From assembly GCA_017994935.1 (NCBI GenBank), contig JAGOJU010000007.1, forward strand, positions 46,826-110,825: a DNA stretch of 64,000 bases. Reading direction: 5' to 3'. Shown here piece by piece: positions 37,665 through 47,600 of the stretch. The notes under the pieces are model-generated. The model did not search any database, was not told where the DNA came from, and saw only the letters and a program-made list of their open reading frames with translations. The stretch is from Opitutaceae bacterium. GTDB lineage: Bacteria; Verrucomicrobiota; Verrucomicrobiia; Opitutales; Opitutaceae. The first letter of the stretch is position 1, and the number at the start of each line of letters is the position of its first letter. The translations under genes and the position numbers were made by a program.

Positions 37665-39203
37665 TCAGCGCCGGCCGCCGCGAGTCAGCCGGCTGGCTGG
37701 TTTGGCGGTGGGCTGGGCCGATTCATCAAAGAGGGCGGAATAGACGTAGGGGAAACCCTCGAACCTTTTCCGCTCGATCTGCGCATCGATGAAACGCTCG
37801 ATCGAACGCGCATTGCGCACGTCATCCTCCGTGACCAGCGTGAAGGCCTCGCCGGTGTGCTGGGCGCGGCCCGTGCGGCCGATGCGATGGACATAGTCCT
37901 CGGGGTTTTCGGGCACGTCGTAGTTGATGACATGGGACACCCCGGCGATATCGAGGCCGCGGGCAGCGATGTCGGTTGCCACGAGCATCTCGAACTTGCC
38001 GGACTTGAATCCCTCGAGTGATTCCACGCGTTCGCGCTGGCTGCGGTCGGAGTGCAGCACGCCCACGGTGTGGTTGGCCGCGATCAGGCGGTGGGCGATA
38101 CGATCCGCTCCCATGCGGGTGCGGCAAAAGATGATGACGCTCTTGTACTGGGTGGCTTCCAGGAGCGTGAGAAGAAGGTCGAATTTCTGGGAGGCAACCA
38201 CCGGATAGAAGGCGTGCGCCACCGTCTCCGCGGGGGAACGTCGCTGCCCGATCTTCACCTCGACAGGATCGCGAAGCGCCCAGCTCGCAAGCGAGGCGAT
38301 TTCAGGCGGGATTGTGGCGGTGAAAAAGAGGGTCTGCCGGTTCTTGGGTGTCTTTGAGACGATGCGTTTGACGTCGGGCAGGAACCCCATGTCCAGCATG
38401 CGGTCCACCTCGTCCATGACCAGTATTTCGATGCCCGCGAGGCTGATGGCGCCCTGCTCCATGTGGTCCAGCAGGCGCCCGGGCGTGGCGACGATGACGT
38501 CGACCCCGTTTTCGAGATCTTCGCGCTGTTTTCCATAGCCGACACCGCCATAGATGACCGTGACATCGAGTTGGGTGTGTTTGCCGTAGCCCCTGAAGGC
38601 TTCCTCCACCTGGAGTGCCAGTTCACGGGTCGGTTCGAGCACGAGGCAGCGCGGGTGACCGGTGCGGGCTCCGAGGCGCTGCAAGATCGGGAGGGCAAAG
38701 GCGGCAGTCTTTCCTGTCCCGGTCTGGGCGGATCCGATGACGTCCCTGCCTGAAATCACAAGCGGGATCGCCTGGGACTGGATCGGGGTCGGTTCGGAGT
38801 AGCCCTTCTCCTGGACGGCGTAGGCAATGCGGTCGGAGAGTCCCAATCGGCTGAAGGCACTGTCGACCTTGGGGACCTCCTGCAATTCGCGCGCGGGCTT
38901 TTTGCGCTTGGGGGCCACCGGCGGTGGAGTTGCGGGGCGCTGCTCGCGGGGGGCGGACTTCCGGTGTCCGCCGGAGCCCGTACGGGGGCGATTGTGACCA
39001 TGGCCCGAAGAGGCGGGCTTCTGCTGGGATTCGCCGCCAGTACGCGGGCGATCCTCGCGACGTCGATTCGGATCGTTCCGTGGGTTGCGCGCCCGTTGGC
39101 GGTCCGTTCCCGATGGCTTGGGCGAGGCGGGTTTGTGCGGTGATTGGGCGACGCTTGATGGGGCAATGGTCTTGCGCAGCTTCGCGATCAACTTCTTCAG
39201 CAT
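37665..39203 (-). CDS. DEAD-box RNA helicase (RhlE-like)
   Basis: 512-aa ATP-dependent RNA helicase. The core has Q-motif PTPIQSQAIP, motif I AQTGTGKT, PTRELALQ, motif II DEVD in place of DEAD, TAT (motif III), ARGLDIAG and HRIGRTGR. An N-terminal arm of about 100 residues is basic and Pro-rich, probably for RNA contact. The ATG at 39203 gives MLKKLIAKLRK; a longer frame to 39287 exists. No partner is visible nearby. Confidence 0.9.
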   Translation of the reverse strand: MLKKLIAKLRKTIAPSSVAQSPHKPASPKPSGTDRQRARNPRNDPNRRREDRPRTGGESQQKPASSGHGHNRPRTGSGGHRKSAPREQRPATPPPVAPKRKKPARELQEVPKVDSAFSRLGLSDRIAYAVQEKGYSEPTPIQSQAIPLVISGRDVIGSAQTGTGKTAAFALPILQRLGARTGHPRCLVLEPTRELALQVEEAFRGYGKHTQLDVTVIYGGVGYGKQREDLENGVDVIVATPGRLLDHMEQGAISLAGIEILVMDEVDRMLDMGFLPDVKRIVSKTPKNRQTLFFTATIPPEIASLASWALRDPVEVKIGQRRSPAETVAHAFYPVVASQKFDLLLTLLEATQYKSVIIFCRTRMGADRIAHRLIAANHTVGVLHSDRSQRERVESLEGFKSGKFEMLVATDIAARGLDIAGVSHVINYDVPENPEDYVHRIGRTGRAQHTGEAFTLVTEDDVRNARSIERFIDAQIERKRFEGFPYVYSALFDESAQPTAKPASRLTRGGRR

Positions 39204-39315
39204 GATAGGCTTTTCTTTCTCGGAAAGGTAAAGTCTCGGCTTTCCTTCCGCCATTGCAACCTCCGATCCCGGTGCTTTTCCGGTCAACTTGATGAAAGGT
39301 CGCGGGAGCGGTGGA

Positions 39316-40764
39316 CTATCGAGGCGAATACGTTCGCTTTTCGAGATGGGCCCCGAGAAGTGACCGGAACGTGGCCAGGTCCTTTACTTCTTTGGAAGCA
39401 ATAAGTTGCGATGCGATATTGCCGACTGCCGAACCTTCAAGATTGAAGGCGACAACAGGGATGCCGCAGGCGTCGGCGGTTGCCTGGCAGAGCAGGCGGT
39501 TCTTCGCGCCGCCGCCGACCATGAGGATTCGTTTGAAGGTGCGCTGGGCCAGCCGCTCGAAAGCATGCAGCGCATCCGCGTGACCCTGGCCCAGGGAGTC
39601 ACAGATCAGGCGCATGTAGCCGGCCATGTCCTTGGGTACCCGGCCTTTCCGCTTGCGGATCTGGGCATCGATCACGGCCCGCATGGATGTCGGGTTTCCA
39701 AGAGCGGGATCCGTCACCTCGATCAATACCGGGGGCGTGGATTGTTTCTCGGCTGCGGCGATCAATGAGACCCACTCCTTGGAGGTTTGTGGACGTGTAT
39801 CGAAATCCTTCAATGTGCCTTCGAGGAGCCAGAGTCCGATCACATTGGTCAAGGGACGGTAACGTCCGTCGCCTGTTCGCTCGTTGGCAATACGTGCAGC
39901 GAGGGCCTCGGATCCAAGCACGGGCTGCGCGCTTTCGAAGCCGACGAGCGACCAGGTGCCCGAGCTGAGAAAGAGGTCGCTGCCGTCGGACGATGCCGGC
40001 ATGGCGTCATAGGCGCACGCGGTATCGTGTCCGGGCACTGCCACCACGTGGGTTCTGGCCAATGCGGGATGGAGGTGCGCAATGTCCTTCCTGAGGTTGC
40101 CGAGCCGGGTTCCTGCGAGGACGGGTGTGCTGAACCAGGAGGGGGGAACGCGAAAGTGATCGAGGGCCGCGCGTGACCAGCTCTTGGTGTGGACATCGAT
40201 CAGTTGCGAGGTGCTCGCGATGGAAAACTCGTTGGATGCCTTGCCTGAAAGAAGGAAGTTGAAGTAGTCGGGCAGGAAGAGGCAGCGGCTCGCGAGATCC
40301 GTCAGGGCGGGGCAGGAGGCGATTGCCTCCTCCAGCTGGAGCGACGTATTATAGAAAACATTGGGAATGCCAGTTGCGGCGTAGATCCGGTCGAGTGCTG
40401 CCCGAGTGTGAGCGAGCCGCTCCAGTCCCGGGCGGGTGCGTGAATCGCGATAGGCGTGCACGGGAAACACGAGCCGGCTGGCGTCATTCAGCAGCGCGTA
40501 GTCCGCACCCCAGGTGTCCACGCCGACGGATGTCAGGCGGGCATTCCGGGGCAGCGCCATTGCCGCGGCGCGCAGCCCTGTCTGCACCTCGCTCCAGAGG
40601 CCGCCGATATCCCAGTAGTCGTGCTCACCCAGCGTCCGGAATGAATTTGGAAACCGATGCACCTCCCTGAGCTCAAGGCGCTGCTTGACCCAGGACCCGA
40701 GAATGACACGGCCACTGGTGGCACCGAGATCGACTGCGGCAGTATAGATTGGAACGGATGACAT
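39316..40764 (-). CDS. Rhamnulokinase-like FGGY sugar kinase
   Basis: 482-aa FGGY carbohydrate kinase in the RhaB branch, which phosphorylates L-rhamnulose to L-rhamnulose 1-phosphate. Residues DLGATSGRVILG are the N-terminal phosphate-binding loop; VPGHDTACAYDAMP and SSGTWSLVG are typical RhaB segments, and MVGGGAKNRLLCQATADACG is the C-terminal ATPase motif. No rhaA, rhaD or rhaM gene is in the window, so another ketose cannot be excluded. Confidence 0.85.
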   Translation of the reverse strand: MSSVPIYTAAVDLGATSGRVILGSWVKQRLELREVHRFPNSFRTLGEHDYWDIGGLWSEVQTGLRAAAMALPRNARLTSVGVDTWGADYALLNDASRLVFPVHAYRDSRTRPGLERLAHTRAALDRIYAATGIPNVFYNTSLQLEEAIASCPALTDLASRCLFLPDYFNFLLSGKASNEFSIASTSQLIDVHTKSWSRAALDHFRVPPSWFSTPVLAGTRLGNLRKDIAHLHPALARTHVVAVPGHDTACAYDAMPASSDGSDLFLSSGTWSLVGFESAQPVLGSEALAARIANERTGDGRYRPLTNVIGLWLLEGTLKDFDTRPQTSKEWVSLIAAAEKQSTPPVLIEVTDPALGNPTSMRAVIDAQIRKRKGRVPKDMAGYMRLICDSLGQGHADALHAFERLAQRTFKRILMVGGGAKNRLLCQATADACGIPVVAFNLEGSAVGNIASQLIASKEVKDLATFRSLLGAHLEKRTYSPR

Positions 40765-41044
40765 GGAGAAAGGAGAGGAGACGTAGCTTGCGGTATCGGG
40801 AGGAAGCGGAATTCACGGGTCGGGACGCCAGCTGGGCCAACCCGGACTCCAGCATTCATGCCGTTCTGTCCGGCCATGGGCCCGACATCAAGACTGCTGA
40901 GCAGGTGGCGCCGGATTCCGGGTGACGATTGGCAGCGCGAGCGGTGGCGTGGAGATGCCGGTATTGATGAGCGGAGGCACGATCTGCTTTCAACTTTACC
41001 AAATTCCTTTCCGAATTGGAGAAATCGGGTTAGTAGGCTGGGAA

Positions 41045-42592
41045 ATGTCTATTCGTTCCGTGACTCAGATTCGAATGGTGCTGGCATTGGCGGCGATTGC
41101 AGCGGGTTTTTCAGGCGGGGCTGCCCGTGCTGCGGCGCAGTCCGCCCCCAAGGAGTCGCCGCCCAACATCCTTTTCATCATCTTTGATGATTGGGGTGGC
41201 AGCACTCATGCGAGTGTGGCGGGCAATTCGTGGATCAGGACGCCGAATTTCGACCGTGTGGCGCGGGAGGGCGTGCTCTTCCGGAATGCGTTCACATCGA
41301 ACCCCAAATGCAGTCCCTGCCGCGCGACCATCCTCACAGGAAGAAACACGTGGCAGTTGAAGGAGGCGGTTTGTCACAACGGCTATTTCCCGGCGGGTTT
41401 TGCGGTGTATCCCGAACTCCTCGAAAAGGGCGGGTATACGGTGGGCCTGACAGGGAAGGGGTGGGGACCGGGGGATTTCAAGACGCTCACGGGCTGGACC
41501 CGCAATCCGGCCGGGCCGGAATTTTCCAACCGCAAGGACAAACCCGCGACCACGGGGATCCGGAACCTTGATTATGCGGGAAACTTTGAAGACTTCCTGA
41601 AGAGCCGCGCCCGCGGGAAGCCCTTCTGTTTCTGGATGGGGTTCCATGAGCCTCATCGTGCCTACGAAAAGGGATCGGGTGTGCGTTTGGGCGGGAAACT
41701 CGCGAATGTCGTGGTCCCCGCCTATCTTCCGGACACGGAAGGCATCCGTTCCGATCTGCTGGACTACGCCTTGGAGGTCGAGTCGGCTGATGCCCACATT
41801 GGACGCGCACTGGCGATGCTCGAGGCCGCCGGGGAGCTGGACAACACCCTGATCGTGGTCACCTCCGATCACGGCATGCCGTTTCCGTATGTGAAGGGCC
41901 AGATCCATGAGGATGCGATTCACATTCCGCTCGCGATGCGTTGGGGCAGGGCGATTGCCCCCGGGCGTGTGGTGGAGGATTTCGTGAATGTTCGCGATTT
42001 TGCCCCGACCTATCTGGAACTCGCGGGTCTGAAACCGCATCCCCAGATGACGGGTCGCAGTCTGGTGAACATCCTGAAATCATCGCGTTCCGGATGGATC
42101 GAAGGCCGCGACACCATGCTGGTCGGCAAGGAGCGCCATGATCTCGGACGGCCGCATGACTGGGGGTATCCGGTGCGAGCACTGCGCACCAAAGAGTACC
42201 TCTATGTGCACAATTTTTTCCCCGATCGCTGGCCGGCCGGAAATCCGGAGACCGACTTCGGCAATGTCGATGGAAGCCCCAGCAAGGAGATCATCAAGCG
42301 GCTGGGCGGCTACTACTACGACCTTTCGCTTGGCAAGCGTCCGGCGGATGAACTGTATCGCCTGAGCGATGATCCGGAGACGGTCAACAACCTGGCTGAC
42401 GACCTGGCTTTTGCACCGGTTGTCGAGGAGATGCGCACGCGCATGATGAGCATGTTGCGCGACGAGCAGGATCCGCGGGCGCTCGGCAACGGCGCGATAT
42501 TTGACACCTATCGCTATGTTGGCGGACCGGCAAAGAGCTATGACACCTGGTTGAAGAAACAGGCATCACACCTCGCGGCGGAAGCAAAGTAG
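41045..42592 (+). CDS. Exported sulfatase, formylglycine type
   Basis: 515-aa arylsulfatase-family enzyme for desulfation of sugars or other sulfate esters. The N-terminal signal peptide (about 1-30) ends near ARAAAQS. Metal ligands DDWGG are at the start of the fold, and the active-site signature C89-S90-P91-C92-R93 provides the Cys that must be converted to formylglycine by an external enzyme. VTSDHGM gives the C-terminal metal pair. The start at 41045 was chosen because it begins the signal peptide; the frame is open back to 40922. No maturase gene is in the window. Confidence 0.9.
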   Translation: MSIRSVTQIRMVLALAAIAAGFSGGAARAAAQSAPKESPPNILFIIFDDWGGSTHASVAGNSWIRTPNFDRVAREGVLFRNAFTSNPKCSPCRATILTGRNTWQLKEAVCHNGYFPAGFAVYPELLEKGGYTVGLTGKGWGPGDFKTLTGWTRNPAGPEFSNRKDKPATTGIRNLDYAGNFEDFLKSRARGKPFCFWMGFHEPHRAYEKGSGVRLGGKLANVVVPAYLPDTEGIRSDLLDYALEVESADAHIGRALAMLEAAGELDNTLIVVTSDHGMPFPYVKGQIHEDAIHIPLAMRWGRAIAPGRVVEDFVNVRDFAPTYLELAGLKPHPQMTGRSLVNILKSSRSGWIEGRDTMLVGKERHDLGRPHDWGYPVRALRTKEYLYVHNFFPDRWPAGNPETDFGNVDGSPSKEIIKRLGGYYYDLSLGKRPADELYRLSDDPETVNNLADDLAFAPVVEEMRTRMMSMLRDEQDPRALGNGAIFDTYRYVGGPAKSYDTWLKKQASHLAAEAK

Positions 42593-42607
42593 CTCGCTTT
42601 TCCACGC

Positions 42608-42633
42608 GCCGGCGCGGCAGAGGGCGCGCCGGC
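42608..42633. terminator. GC-rich hairpin between sulfatase and P450 genes
   Basis: A 9-bp perfect stem GCCGGCGCG/CGCGCCGGC with an 8-base loop lies between two convergent stop codons (42592 and 42647). It has no T tract on either strand. It probably ends or slows transcription from both sides. Confidence 0.55.
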
Positions 42634-42646
42634 CGGGTTGCAGGTA

Positions 42647-43885
42647 TCATTCCAGCAGTAGGCTCCGCGGTCCGCGGAACTGGACGCGCTCCTGCCACTT
42701 CAGGCTGCCTGGCACGTGGCGGATGTCCGGACATCGGGCGATGAGCGTTTCGAGGACGACGCGCGCCTCCAGCTTTGCGAGGGGCGCGCCGAGGCAGAAA
42801 TGAATGCCGGATCCAAAGGAAAAGTGGTCGATCTTTGGACGGTGGAGGTTGAAGACATCCGGCTCATCGATCCGCGAGGGATCGCGGTTTGCGGAGCCGA
42901 TCAGCTGGAAGACCATTTCATTTTCGCTGAGCTGCGTGCCGGCAAACGAGTGGGATTTCTTCACCCGTCTGAAATTCCGCTGTTTCGGCGCCTCGTAGCG
43001 GAGAGCCTCATCGATCGCCGGCGCGATCAGGGAGGGATCGCGTTTGAGGGCGGCCCATTGCGCGGGGTGGGACAGGAGCAGGTGGACAAGATTGCCCAGC
43101 AGATTCGTGGTCGTCTCGTGTCCTGCGGTGAGCAGGGTGTTGCAGGTCGCGAGGAGTTCGTCGCGGCTGAAACCGCGTCCATTTTCCTCGGCCAGAGCGA
43201 GCACCGTGATGATGTCGTCCTGCGGCCTGATCCTGCGCTCGTCGATGAGCCTGTTCATGTAGGCAAACAATTCCATCAGCGCGGTCTGTGACACCATGGC
43301 CGGTCCGAAGGTGGTGACGCCTGTGCCCTGAAACGCCAGAATGTCCGCGGACCAGCGTTTGAAAAGCGGGCGGTCCTCGACGGGCGCCCCGAGAAGCTCC
43401 GCGATCAGGATCACGGGCAGGGGATGGGCCACCTCATGGACAAAATCAAACGGTCGATTCTGGTGGCAGGCGGCACCGATGAGGGTTTCGGCGAGTTTGC
43501 GGATGCGTCCCTCAAGGGAGGCGATCGTTTTTGGAGTGAACGCCTTTTGAACCAGTGCGCGCATGCGGGTGTGGTCGGGCGGATCGGACCCGATCACGTC
43601 CTTTTGCGCGAAGTAGTGACGGAGCGGAGCGAGCTTCTCGCGTTCCGCCTCGGAAAGCCCGCTGAAGAGCAATCCCTGGCGGTTTTCGTTCGAGAGGTTT
43701 TCCTTGTCGCGCAGCGATTCGCCCACGTCGTCGAAACGGCTCACCACCCAGGCGTTCCAAGTGTCGCTCCAGAAAACCGGAGCCGTTTCGCGAAGGCGAC
43801 GGTAGATCGGGTAGGGATCGACCATGATTTCGTCGGAGACGAGAAGTCGGTCGAGCACGGGATCCGGACTTGAGTGAGGTTTCAT
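42647..43885 (-). CDS. Cytochrome P450
   Basis: 412-aa soluble P450 monooxygenase. The heme-binding motif FGSGIHFCLGAPLAKLEAR has C364 as the axial ligand; the I-helix motif is TAGHETTTN, and EALR is the K-helix ExxR. No membrane anchor is seen, so it is a bacterial class I type needing a ferredoxin or flavodoxin and a reductase, none of which is nearby. Start: the ATG at 43885 gives a typical N-terminus (MKPHSSPDP); ATGs at 43933 and 43951 and a frame open to 44278 are alternatives. Its substrate is unknown. Confidence 0.9.
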   Translation of the reverse strand: MKPHSSPDPVLDRLLVSDEIMVDPYPIYRRLRETAPVFWSDTWNAWVVSRFDDVGESLRDKENLSNENRQGLLFSGLSEAEREKLAPLRHYFAQKDVIGSDPPDHTRMRALVQKAFTPKTIASLEGRIRKLAETLIGAACHQNRPFDFVHEVAHPLPVILIAELLGAPVEDRPLFKRWSADILAFQGTGVTTFGPAMVSQTALMELFAYMNRLIDERRIRPQDDIITVLALAEENGRGFSRDELLATCNTLLTAGHETTTNLLGNLVHLLLSHPAQWAALKRDPSLIAPAIDEALRYEAPKQRNFRRVKKSHSFAGTQLSENEMVFQLIGSANRDPSRIDEPDVFNLHRPKIDHFSFGSGIHFCLGAPLAKLEARVVLETLIARCPDIRHVPGSLKWQERVQFRGPRSLLLE

Positions 43886-43951
43886 GCTGGAATCAGTCGA
43901 AGGTGGATCGGGCGGTGGGCAAACGTCGAGCATTCCAAATGCTTCGCTCAT

Positions 43952-44199
43952 GATCCAACCATAACCGCCTACCCCCCGGGGGACAATGGCCGGTTGCGCC
44001 ACATCCCTGGGCAACTGCCGGTTGGCCCACCTCCCGGGAGGCACGCTTCGTCGTGCCCGGCTCGGGATTTCGATGAAAGCTTCACATGGGTGCTCAACTC
44101 TTACATGACGACGTGGAGCGCACGACTGGGGATGAATCCGAGTAAGCCGGCGCTGTTGGGCATGGAACGATCCCGGGCACGACGGAGCGTGCCCCTCCT
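43952..44199. repeat. P450 upstream region with palindrome-bounded element (copy II)
   Basis: No gene is seen. The hairpin GGCACG-CTTCGT-CGTGCC recurs at 44040-44057, and the opposite form CCGGGCACGACGGAGC begins at 44173 and ends in CCCCTCC at about 44198. The element (about 44035-44198) has the same ends and length as the copies at 1.4 kb and 62.6-63.1 kb, but its interior is not clearly alike. Confidence 0.7.
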
Positions 44200-44525
44200 G
44201 GTGGGGAGTGATGTCAAGACGGCGTTCGGAGTTGGGGAGCGATGTCGGGTGGGGTTGAGCGATGAGGGGTGATGTCAAGAGGCATGAGGCGTTTGGGGGC
44301 GATGTTGAAATGGCGTTCGGAGTTGGGGAACGATGTCAAGGTGGGGTTCGACGATGGAGAATGATGTCAAGAGGGCGTTCGCCGTTGGAGAGCGAGCCCA
44401 ACAGGGGATTTGGCGATGGAGGGCGATGGCAACAGGCGTGCGGCGATGGGAAGCAATATCACAGGGGTTCGCCGTTGGGGGAGCCATGTAAACAGGGCGT
44501 TTGGGCGCGATGTCAAAAGGATGTC
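44200..44525. repeat. About ten degenerate 30-bp tandem repeats
   Basis: The plus strand shows about ten imperfect units of 24-37 bp, with a core like GGCGTTCGGAGTTGGGGA followed by a GCGATGTCAA box. Units start near 44220, 44250, 44287, 44311, 44342, 44373, 44404, 44434, 44464 and 44494. The box reads TTGACATC on the minus strand, so each unit has a -35-like TTGACA in the direction away from the giant gene. No unique spacers separate the units. Confidence 0.8.
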
Positions 44526-44607
44526 TGGTACGCCGTCAGGAGTCGGCTGGCGCCAGATTGCATTGGGTTGGGTGGAGAGGACTCCCAATGGGAGTCGACT
44601 CTCGTCA

Positions 44608-47600
44608 TCACCCTTTTGGTGGACGGAGGAGCGTCTCAAAAGGAGTGCCCTTGAGCAGATCGATGTTCATGCGACTGCTGGTGTAGGCGCCCCCTGTTGT
44701 GGTGGGCGGGGAGATCCAACCGCGCGATTCCAGCATGTAGGCCATGAACTGATGGGCGGTGTCGAATTTGGGCTTTCCGTTGATGCTTGAGATATTGAGA
44801 AAGCGCGGAGCCATCTCCCCGAGAGCGAACCAGTCGGTTTTTTTCGCCTCCTCGAAGGGAAGGATGAAGTCGTGGTCGAGGACACCCGCCGTGATCTTGC
44901 CGTCCTTTTCGGTGAAAAAGAGGTTGTCGATCTTGAGGTCGCGGGCAACGAGACCCTGGTTTGCCAGGTCCTCGTAGAGCTTCATCACGGCGCGTTCGTG
45001 TTCCGGCGTGAAGTTGAGACTGGCCCGGCCTTCCGCCGAGCCGGTGAGCGCGTGATCGAAAATCTTGGCGTCCTTGGGGAGCTTCTCGACGACGACATAC
45101 GGGTAGTTGCCTTCGGTTTCCGTGGCCAGGACCTTGAGCTGGGGGATGCCGGCCCGTTCGAGGCGATCGCTTGCCAGCGCCGCATCAGCGACCATGTCCG
45201 CTGCGCTGGTGGCTTCCTCCCCTCTCAGGCGAAACTTGATAACGGCGTCACCATATTTTGGAGACCCAAGTTCATAGACCCGTGAGAAAGCGCCTTCGCC
45301 GAGGAATTTTCCGAGTTCGTGGACCTGGTTGTTGCCCAGGTCCGCCAGGTTGTAGCCCCCCGGGTCCTTGAGATTGATGGATTCCCCGACCTGCTGGTTG
45401 AAGATCTCATTGTAGGCGTGGGTGCGATCCGGTGCGCGCGGGAAACCCTGTATTGTCGCCTCCGGTCGCTCAAGGCTGCCCGGTGCGTAATGATACGGAA
45501 GGTCCGGCGGGTCGAGGATCTCTGCACCATCAGGTCCGATCCGACCTGAGGAAGGCGGACCCCTTGCGGGTGGCGAGCCCGGCGGCACGGCCGGCGGGCG
45601 GGGACTCTCGATGACGGAGGCAAGGCCCTCCTTTGGCTGCAACACACCGCGGGGCATGCGTGTGTCCGCTGCCATGCCCAAGGCGTGGAACTGGCTGTCG
45701 AGAGCCTCCTTGAAGGCATTGATGGAGTTCTTTTCCGACGTGCCGAACTGGAGCTCGGCCAGGGCCTTTTCGACCGCAAGTATCCGATCCGGGGATACAC
45801 TGTGGTCGAAGGGTGCGAGCGACTTCAGCAAGGCCGAGGCCTTCTCCATGCGTTCGGAAAGCCGGCCCACATCGATACCCTGCTGCGTATAGCCGTTGCG
45901 GACCGCATTCAGCATCTCGATGGCCTTGTTCATCTGGGCGGAAGCCTCCAGTTTGTCGCCTTCGGCATAACGCGCGCTTGTCAATCGCAGGAAGGCGTCG
46001 GCCTTCTCGTTGTACATCATGCCGAGCCTTTGCGCGTCAAGCAGGGTGGCGCGTCCCTGCTGCACGGCCACAATGTTCGGTGTCTCCAGTTGGCGGAGAT
46101 TGCCTGCGGCGTCGCGGATCTGATCCGAAAAATCAGCGCTCGCCTCGGGGTGAGGCTTGTCGGTGGCAAGCTGCTGATGAAGTTCCGCCCACTTTTCCTT
46201 CATTTCCCGATCGAGAGTATGTCCGTCATGCTTCGAGGGATCCCAGTTGTTCCATGCCGCAAGGTCTTCGCTTGAGGCCATCGCCTTCACCTTTTCAGGA
46301 GTATACCCGCTCACCTCTGCAAATTTTTCATGCGAGAACTCGTCCCAGTATTTTCTTGGGATCTCGATCCACTCGCCTTTGCCATCGGCGGTGTCGGCAA
46401 TCTTGTAGATGACGCGATAGTCGCGGTCGGTGTTCACCGCACCTGGTGGCGCACCCGGAGTACGGAAATCCTGAACCTTGATCTCCTTGCCGGCCCACGG
46501 CACCGGCCGGCCACCCTCGGCCCCTTCGGCCGCAGTCGATCGTATGCCACCGGGCGCATGCGGATCCAGTCGCTGATCGAGGGTTTCGAGTCGCTTGAGC
46601 TGCTCGACGACGGCCTCGTCGTGAACCTTGTAGATTCCCTCCTCGACACTGTTGAAGGCGGTCCGGACGGGCTCCGGTGCATTCTTCAGGGCGCGCATCG
46701 CCCTCGGATCCGTCTTGAGGTTCATGACCAGGTCCGTCGGAGGAGTCTTCCCGTCGACCACGAGTTGCTGGAGTTCGCCCAGCTCCGGCGAGCGGGCGCG
46801 GGCTTCCGCCCAGCCCATGACGGAGGTTGCGCCTTTGGCGGCCTGGTCGACCGGCGTGGCGACAAGTTCTCCTTTCCGGTACTCGGATGCGCCACCCGTG
46901 ATTTCCGCTATCGCCTGCGCTCGCAGATGGGGATCATCGGACTGGGCGATTGCACGCAGCACACTCTCGTCCCGTTGAAGCCGGGTGGCCTGTGAGTTGA
47001 GCTGGGAGAGTTCGTCCTTGAGCGCGGCGGGTACCTCGTTCCCATGGGTGGCGATCTGCTTTTCAACGTCCGCAATGCGTTGCTGAACGCCGGTGCGCAG
47101 GCTTGCCAGAGCGTCCGCCTCCGAGGCAACCAGCTTTTCGGCGATGTCCGGAGTGAGCCCCTTGGCGCCGGCCTGTCGCATGACCTCGTCGAGGGGAGAA
47201 GCCGGTCCGTTGGACACTGGAGGGCGGGTGACGTCGAGGGCCCGCGGTGTGCCCGCGGCCCCGCTGCGGACATCGGCTATCGCCGTGCGCGCCGCGGCGA
47301 GTCCTTCAGGAGTGGTGCGGACGCCGGTGGCGAGCACCGCGGCTTCGAGGGTGGCGGAGTCGACCAGCGAGTTTTGCACCCGAGCGAGGTCATGCGTGAG
47401 GTTGACGCGATTCACGACCGCGCTGCTGGTCTCCGCCTTGCTGATGGTGGTCAGCGCCTGTTCACGGAGGATCCGTGCGCGCTCCAGGAAGGTGGCTGCG
47501 TCCTCGGGCGTTGCGGCCGCTGCATCGCGTACGAGCCCGTCCGCCCGGCTGAGCTTGGTGGAGATTTCCTCTGCCAGATCGACTTCCGCCCGGGAGAGAT

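Noticed and set aside
44200..44525. CRISPR array
   Set aside because: Units are contiguous and degenerate with no spacers of constant length, and no cas genes are near.
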